A stretch of DNA of 64,000 nucleotides from CBDCVY01 sp965223245 (GTDB lineage Bacteria; Nitrospinota; Nitrospinia; Nitrospinales; Nitrospinaceae). Position 1 is the first letter of the stretch, and each line of letters starts with the position of its first letter. Shown piece after piece: positions 60,484 to 64,000 of the stretch. Location of the stretch: positions 3,782,001 through 3,846,000 of the forward strand of contig CBDCVY010000013.1 in NCBI GenBank assembly GCA_965223245.1. The letters run 5' to 3'. Made by a program: the position numbers and the translations under genes. The notes under the pieces were generated by a model that had not been told where the DNA came from, ran no database searches, and worked only from the letters and a program-made list of their open reading frames with translations.

Positions 60484-61205
60484 ATCCATGGCGAAAACTA
60501 TTTTCGTTAATCGTTTTTTTGTTTTTTTGTTCCTGCTCAGATAATTCAGTCGAACAAATTTCTGTTAAAATCCCCCCAAATTTAAAAGTACCTGAGGAAA
60601 TGGTTTACATCCCTGAAGGTGAATTCGTATATGGTCATGCTAGTGATCCCAAAACCTACTTAGGAAAAAAAATTAATTTGCCCGCTTATTTCATCGACAA
60701 GTTTGAAGTGACTCGAGGGGATTATCAAAAAGTAAACACAAGGTATTGGGTCACTCCCGGTAAGGAACGATTCCCGGTAAATTTAGTTAACTATTTAGAA
60801 GCGGATGCTTATTGCCAATCTTTGGGTAAACGGTTGCCGACAGAAAAAGAATGGGAAAAAGCGGCTCGAGGGATAGATGCCAGAAAATGGCCCTGGAAGC
60901 GGTTTCAAGAACATCCTAATAATGGGTTTTCAGGATTTATTCCTGAACCTGTGGATAAGCGGGATGATTGGATCAGCCCATATGGAATTTATGGAATGGG
61001 GCATAATATTTGGGAATGGACTGTGGATGATTATGATTTTAATGGAATGCCTGGAACTGACAAAGGTAAGTACAAAGTTATTCGCGGGGGGCTTTATCAA
61101 TCCCATTTAACAATAAAGTTTTCTGCAACTTGGGCCAGGAATTATATGGAACCGCAAGCACGCTACAATTTTTTGGGGTTCCGATGTGCCCAAGATATCG
61201 ATTGA
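60480..61205 (+). CDS. SUMF1 (formylglycine-generating-enzyme-fold) lipoprotein
   Basis: A 241-aa protein. A lipobox (FLFFCSC-SD) suggests a lipid anchor. The SUMF1/C-type-lectin-like fold shows MVYIPEGEFVYG, YFIDKFEVTRGDYQKV, ADAYCQSLGKRLPTEKEWEKAARG, GHNIWEWTVDDYD, VIRGGLYQS and a terminal NFLGFRCAQD. Members include true FGE, EgtB-like enzymes and binding proteins. The catalytic Cys pair of FGE is not clearly present (one Cys in GFRCA), so formylglycine formation is doubtful. It is coupled by ATGA overlap to the molybdopterin protein and may be its partner or anchor. Confidence 0.83.
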   Translation: MNPWRKLFSLIVFLFFCSCSDNSVEQISVKIPPNLKVPEEMVYIPEGEFVYGHASDPKTYLGKKINLPAYFIDKFEVTRGDYQKVNTRYWVTPGKERFPVNLVNYLEADAYCQSLGKRLPTEKEWEKAARGIDARKWPWKRFQEHPNNGFSGFIPEPVDKRDDWISPYGIYGMGHNIWEWTVDDYDFNGMPGTDKGKYKVIRGGLYQSHLTIKFSATWARNYMEPQARYNFLGFRCAQDID

Positions 61206-61284
61206 ACATGAAACTTTGAAAGCTCTCTTTCTAGGACTTTGTAGAAAGAACTTTCTGGTCATATTTCGAAAATTAAAACTCCAA
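61206..61284. other. Short spacer before the convergent small RNA
   Basis: About 80 bp after the SUMF1 gene, without its own terminator. The hairpin at 61290-61318 has its T tract on the minus strand, but could also stop plus-strand transcripts. Confidence 0.3.
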
Positions 61285-61472
61285 TGAAAAAGGGCTGCCA
61301 AAACATTTGGCAGCCCTTAGAAAACTGTGGAACCTCCGGGAAACCGAATTAACAATTTCCTACGGAGGTTCCAAGTCTACAATCGCTAGACAATGGATCA
61401 CCTCCTTTCATCCAGGGGGTGAACATCCGCGCCGAGACTCCCCTGGCGCCCCAAACGCTTCACTATAATTAG
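61285..61472 (-). ncRNA. Candidate structured small RNA with promoter and terminator
   Basis: On the minus strand a run of about 185 nt is bounded by promoter-like hexamers (61479-61505) and a strong intrinsic terminator (61287-61318). Inside are five potential stems: CCAGGGG with CCCCTGG; an alternative pairing TCACCCCCT with AGGAGGTGA that would hide a full Shine-Dalgarno-like AAGGAGGTGATCC; GTCTA with TAGAC; GGAACCTCCG-GGAAA with its complement (15 pairs, small bulge); and the terminator. The first two are mutually exclusive. No ORF of note follows the SD-like element. I recognise no known family (not tmRNA, SRP RNA, RNase P or 6S). Confidence 0.55.
61287..61318 (-). terminator. Rho-independent terminator of the candidate small RNA
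   Basis: Perfect 13-bp stem: AAGGGCTGCCAAA (61290-61302), ACA, TTTGGCAGCCCTT (61306-61318). On the minus strand it is followed by TTTTTC. There is no T run on the plus-strand side. Confidence 0.8.
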
Positions 61473-61478
61473 CTATAG

Positions 61479-61505
61479 ATTGTACTATTTTTTTGAAAAA
61501 GTCAA
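61479..61505 (-). promoter_or_regulatory. Candidate promoter of the small RNA
   Basis: Minus strand TTGACT (61505-61500) and TACAAT (61484-61479) are separated by 15 bases, shorter than the optimal 17. The predicted start is near 61472. Confidence 0.35.
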
Positions 61506-61700
61506 AATGGAAAATATGATGAAGGATCCGGCAAAATTGAATGTGGTATCTTTTGGGTTTCCATCGAGAATCAACATTTTGAGCTTCAGTGCTGTGGTGC
61601 TAGTTTCCCATGGTCCAGTCTATTCTGTTGAATGGATTAATGGCTCTTAGGATGCGCTGAAATTTTCGCAAGAGACTCTTTTCTTGAATAATAAGTAATT

Positions 61701-61997
61701 CTAAGAAGTTTTCTTATTTTTCCTTCTTTTATAAAAAACTTTTTGGCATTCTGCTGAGCAATATTTTGCGGCACGATGTCTTGGGTGAAATTCCTTTTCA
61801 CAAACGATGCAGAACTTATTATAAAATTTTTGTTTAGGTTGTTTGGGTTTGGCGTCTCTCATTTTGGTAATCGTACGCAAACCTTTTATCGTGGATTTTT
61901 GTTGGAGGAAATTCAGCTTTTCTTTTTCCAGATCTCTATACTTTAAAACTTTCTTTAAGTTTCCGTTTTTATCATAGACTTTGCATTCATAAATCAT
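61701..61997 (-). CDS. Small basic Cys4 zinc-finger-like protein
   Basis: A 98-aa Lys-rich protein. The C-terminal half has CIVCEKEFHPRHRAAKYCSAEC, two Cys pairs (C-x2-C and C-x3-C) that should bind one zinc. The N-terminal half is a short helix-rich segment (YRDLEKEKLNFLQQK). This resembles zinc-ribbon proteins that bind nucleic acid, including plasmid- or phage-type regulators, but I do not recognise a family. Its leader contains the three-stem element at 62062-62149, so it may be regulated at the RNA level. Confidence 0.7.
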   Translation of the reverse strand: MIYECKVYDKNGNLKKVLKYRDLEKEKLNFLQQKSTIKGLRTITKMRDAKPKQPKQKFYNKFCIVCEKEFHPRHRAAKYCSAECQKVFYKRRKNKKTS

Positions 61998-62061
61998 TAA
62001 ATTGTCACCAGATGCTTGGGTTAATAAGTTTTTCTTTAACCCTCCTCTCTCAATACCTAAG

Positions 62062-62149
62062 GTAAGTCCGACTATCCAGTTTGCGCCTGAAATGGGTTTT
62101 TAATTTCACTGGAAAGCTCCCCAGAGCCTTTCGCCGGACCATTGCTTAC
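62062..62149. ncRNA. Three-stem junction, candidate cis-regulatory RNA
   Basis: Outer stem: GTAAG-TCCG (62062-62070) pairs with CGGA (62135-62138) and CTTAC (62145-62149). Two inner stems follow: TCCAGT (62075-62080) with ACTGGA (62108-62113), capped by GAAAT/ATTTC; and GCTC (62116-62119) with GAGC (62124-62127). This is a classic three-way junction shape. The strand is uncertain: on minus it would be the leader of the Cys4 gene; on plus it precedes a terminator-like hairpin and the CarH-like gene. It matches no riboswitch consensus that I know. Confidence 0.4.
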
Positions 62150-62184
62150 TTTATTTATCCAATTTTTATTCTCCAAAGTCACAT

Positions 62185-62210
62185 AAAAAATGCCTAAATT
62201 GGCATTTTTT
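62185..62210. terminator. Bidirectional terminator-like hairpin
   Basis: AAAAAATGCC (62185-62194), TAAATT, GGCATTTTTT (62201-62210): a perfect inverted repeat whose arms end in A6 and T6, so each strand ends in a T run. Only four strong stem pairs lie next to the loop, so efficiency is uncertain. Confidence 0.5.
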
Positions 62211-62286
62211 ATATTTTGTATGATGTTTTCTATCGCCCTCTCATTAAAGATATTATATGGTATAAAAATTCATAAAATCAAATTTT

Positions 62287-62345
62287 TTGTCTAAAAAGCT
62301 TGAAAAAATTTTTAAAATGTCTAAAATTTAGTTATTTGTCTAAGT
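62287..62345. promoter_or_regulatory. Three GTCTAA repeats before the CarH-like gene (possible operator)
   Basis: Direct repeats TTGTCTAAAA, ATGTCTAAAA and TTGTCTAAGT have their GTCTAA cores at 62289, 62319 and 62338 (spacings 30 and 19). The last ends about 50 bp upstream of the start codon. CarH-type repressors bind tandem direct repeats in their own promoters, so autoregulation is plausible. Confidence 0.45.
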
Positions 62346-62393
62346 ATTTGTTTGTAGGCAAGGTTTTGGGTTTTATTTAATGGGCTGAGAAAA

Positions 62394-63350
62394 TTGAAAA
62401 AAGAGATAACAAGTGAAAAAGATACAGAGCTTCCTATTCGTGAGTTTTCCCGAATTACTGGAGTGAGCGCTCATACTTTACGAATCTGGGAGCGTCGCTA
62501 TGGTGTTCCCAAAACAAGGAGGCTTCCTTCAGGACATCGTAGGTATTTAAGAGAAGAAGTTCCCCGGATAAAAGCGGTTGCTTGTGCTTTAGACGCTGGG
62601 TATCGTCCAGGAAAAATAATTCATGCCTCGCTTCAAGAATTAGAAAATTTAATTAATGTTTCCTCGTTAATTCATTCGGTCAAAAAACCTGCGGTTGATT
62701 CAAATAGAATAAGGGACTTTGCTATTCTCGATAAATGGATGAATGCGGTTCGTAAATATAATGAAGATTTATTGAGTCAAGAGTTTCATTTTCAGTGGCG
62801 AAAGATGGGTCCACTAAATTTTGTTCAGGATTGTATAACTCCTTTTATCTACCGTGTTGGTCATGAGTGGGAAAATGGAGAGTTATCTATATCGCAAGAG
62901 CATTTTGTTTCTGCCAGGCTCGGGGATTTTTTGGGGACCATGTGGCGACGGCTCAATGAAAGAAACCAGGGGCCTGTGTGTGTATTGGCGAATTTGCCCG
63001 ATGAACCTCATTCATTAGGTTTGCAAATGGCTGCAGTTTTAGCTGCATTAAATCAAAAAAAAGTGGTTTTTTTAGGAAGGGACACTCCTGTCGAAGATAT
63101 TGTTTCTACCGTTCAACAATGTAATGCGGAAATTTTAGGTATTAGTGTTTCATGTATTTACGATGCTAAATCGGCGCGAACCCAACTTAAAAAACTACGC
63201 AATAAAATTTCTAAGAATTGCAGCATCATTGTTGGTGGGGAAGGTGCTCAATGTCCAATCCCAGGAATTTTGAAAATGCAAAATTTATCCCAGTTTTTTA
63301 ATTGGCTTCAAGAGACTGGTAAAACAGGGGAGAAGGCTTATGAAAACTAA
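62394..63350 (+). CDS. CarH/LitR-like B12-binding MerR regulator (candidate photoreceptor)
   Basis: A 318-aa regulator starting at TTG 62394; the only nearby ATG is followed by a stop. Domains: MerR winged helix (IREFSRITGVSAHTLRIWERRYG, then SGHRRYLREEV); a four-helix B12 cap with the CarH motif W159-x9-E169-H170 (WENGELSISQEH); and a cobalamin Rossmann domain with E-x-H206-x2-G (DEPHSLGLQ), VFLGRDTPVEDIV and GISVSCIYDA. CarH binds DNA as an adenosylcobalamin tetramer in the dark and releases it in light. Key residues are kept, so light sensing is plausible. Its 3' end overlaps the thiol peroxidase gene by 11 bp, suggesting that gene is a target. Confidence 0.9.
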   Translation: MKKEITSEKDTELPIREFSRITGVSAHTLRIWERRYGVPKTRRLPSGHRRYLREEVPRIKAVACALDAGYRPGKIIHASLQELENLINVSSLIHSVKKPAVDSNRIRDFAILDKWMNAVRKYNEDLLSQEFHFQWRKMGPLNFVQDCITPFIYRVGHEWENGELSISQEHFVSARLGDFLGTMWRRLNERNQGPVCVLANLPDEPHSLGLQMAAVLAALNQKKVVFLGRDTPVEDIVSTVQQCNAEILGISVSCIYDAKSARTQLKKLRNKISKNCSIIVGGEGAQCPIPGILKMQNLSQFFNWLQETGKTGEKAYEN

Positions 63351-63903
63351 AAACATTTTTTCTTATTTGGCATTAGTGACTTTTGGGTTTTTGCTTGTAA
63401 GTAATTTGAATGCCAATGAATCTGTCAATCGAAAGCAGGTTCTGGAGGTGGGTAAAATGCTTCCTAATGCTACTTTGTCTCAGTACCAAAAACCTGATAT
63501 TCGATTAGATGATCTTAAAGGTTTTGTGAAAATTCTTAGCATTGTTCCCCAACTCAATACTCCTGTTTGTGATGAGCAAACCCATCGTTTTAGTGAAACC
63601 AACGGCGGGTTAGATCAGCATATAAAAATTATTACCATCAGTACTAATTCTGCTGAGGGGCAGTTTCGCTTTGCACAAAAAGCCAAAATTGAAAATATTT
63701 TATTTTTATCGGATCGGCCTCAATTCGATTTTGGTAAACAAACCGGTTTGCTCAATAGTGACTTTGGATTTTTAAGACGTACGGTTATCGTTGTGGATGA
63801 GAATAATGTGATTCAGTATATAGATTTTGTCCCGGGTGGTGGACTTCCTCAAATTAAGAAAGCTCTCAGAGCCGCTAAGCAAATTATTGAAAAGAACTCC
63901 TAG
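63340..63903 (+). CDS. tpx: Exported thiol peroxidase (Tpx) without a resolving Cys
   Basis: A 187-aa peroxiredoxin of the Tpx type. An N-terminal signal (FSYLALVTFGFLLVSNLNANE) exports it. The peroxidatic site LNTPVCDEQTHRF matches Tpx (TxxC). The C-terminal VIVVDENNVIQYIDFV block is typical. The second Cys of classical Tpx is absent; the corresponding region reads FRFAQKAKIENI with no Cys. This predicts a one-Cys mechanism needing an external thiol. The start overlaps the CarH-like gene by 11 bp, so the two are co-translated, consistent with a response to light-generated peroxide. Confidence 0.88.
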   Translation: MKTKNIFSYLALVTFGFLLVSNLNANESVNRKQVLEVGKMLPNATLSQYQKPDIRLDDLKGFVKILSIVPQLNTPVCDEQTHRFSETNGGLDQHIKIITISTNSAEGQFRFAQKAKIENILFLSDRPQFDFGKQTGLLNSDFGFLRRTVIVVDENNVIQYIDFVPGGGLPQIKKALRAAKQIIEKNS

Positions 63904-64000
63904 GTTGTTTTTTAATTTTCCCTTCTAATTTTAAGCCCTGGGTCTTACTTTAAAGTTTGAAGTAATTATTTTCTTTTTGCTTGTTCCCCTTGTTTTACTA

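Larger units (their letters stand above)
61998..62393. other. Regulatory-looking intergenic region
   Basis: 396 bp between the Cys4 protein (minus) and the CarH-like gene (plus). It contains a three-stem RNA-like element (62062-62149), a terminator-like hairpin (62185-62210) and three GTCTAA repeats (62288-62344). No ORF is seen. Confidence 0.6.

Noticed and set aside
61391..61410. Fragment of a 16S rRNA 3' end (TGGATCACCTCCTTTC on the plus strand)
   Set aside because: Only about 16 bases match; the sequence before it is not 16S-like, and on the other strand it forms part of a structured region with its own terminator. It is better read as an SD-like element.

Overview
The window is a dense, AT-rich stretch of a Gram-negative (two-membrane) bacterial chromosome. 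It encodes a BamA/Skp/lipid A operon, an LptG-type permease, Tat and lipoprotein signals and many secreted c-type cytochromes. The gene set (multiheme cytochromes, LpxI rather than LpxH, B12-dependent MetH, GlnB/GlnA/GlnE, many two-component proteins) would fit a Nitrospinota-like or deltaproteobacterial-type lineage. That placement is an impression from gene content, not a phylogenetic result. No phage, IS element, transposase or CRISPR array was seen.

Layout. 1-5.3 kb: the end of a sensor kinase, an NtrC-family sigma-54 activator, an excellent -24/-12 promoter, then cheA and cheW. The CheA carries an internal truncated-haemoglobin-like domain where the P2 domain normally sits; this is the most striking item. 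5.3-10.5 kb (minus): glnB, glnA and glnE, the PII / glutamine synthetase / adenylyltransferase control set. 10.9-18.8 kb (minus): bamA-skp-fabZ-lpxA-Gfo/Idh-lpxI-lpxB-DUF374, an outer-membrane and lipid A operon in which fabZ has an apparent one-base frameshift and lpxD is absent. 19-25.3 kb: clpC and metH. 25.5-35.9 kb: mixed single genes (sorbosone-dehydrogenase-like protein, His-rich Spy-like protein, tRNA-Arg, tRNA-His, SspB-like adaptor, periplasmic MBL protein, ilvB, hybrid kinase, dual-specificity phosphatase). 36-41.8 kb: ppx/gppA, lptG, an AmgK-like kinase, a 2Fe-2S ferredoxin, engB and DUF1015.

41.8-48.6 kb (minus) is a cytochrome operon: two large paralogous multiheme proteins (10 CxxCH; 11 CxxCH plus one CX4CH), a dihaem protein and a monohaem lipoprotein, behind a stand-alone Hpt gene. 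48.7-56.9 kb: glgX, a 12-NHL-repeat secreted protein, a B12-binding radical SAM protein, a cupin and a seven-helix membrane protein. 57-61.2 kb (plus): dapF-dapA-dapB followed by a Tat-exported molybdopterin protein and a SUMF1-type lipoprotein. 61.3-64 kb: a strong candidate small RNA with promoter and terminator, a small Cys4 protein, a second structured RNA element, and a CarH-like B12/MerR regulator overlapping a secreted thiol peroxidase.

Most functions rest on recognised motifs and domain order. RNA elements, operators and the physiological roles of the globin-CheA and the cytochrome operon are inferences.
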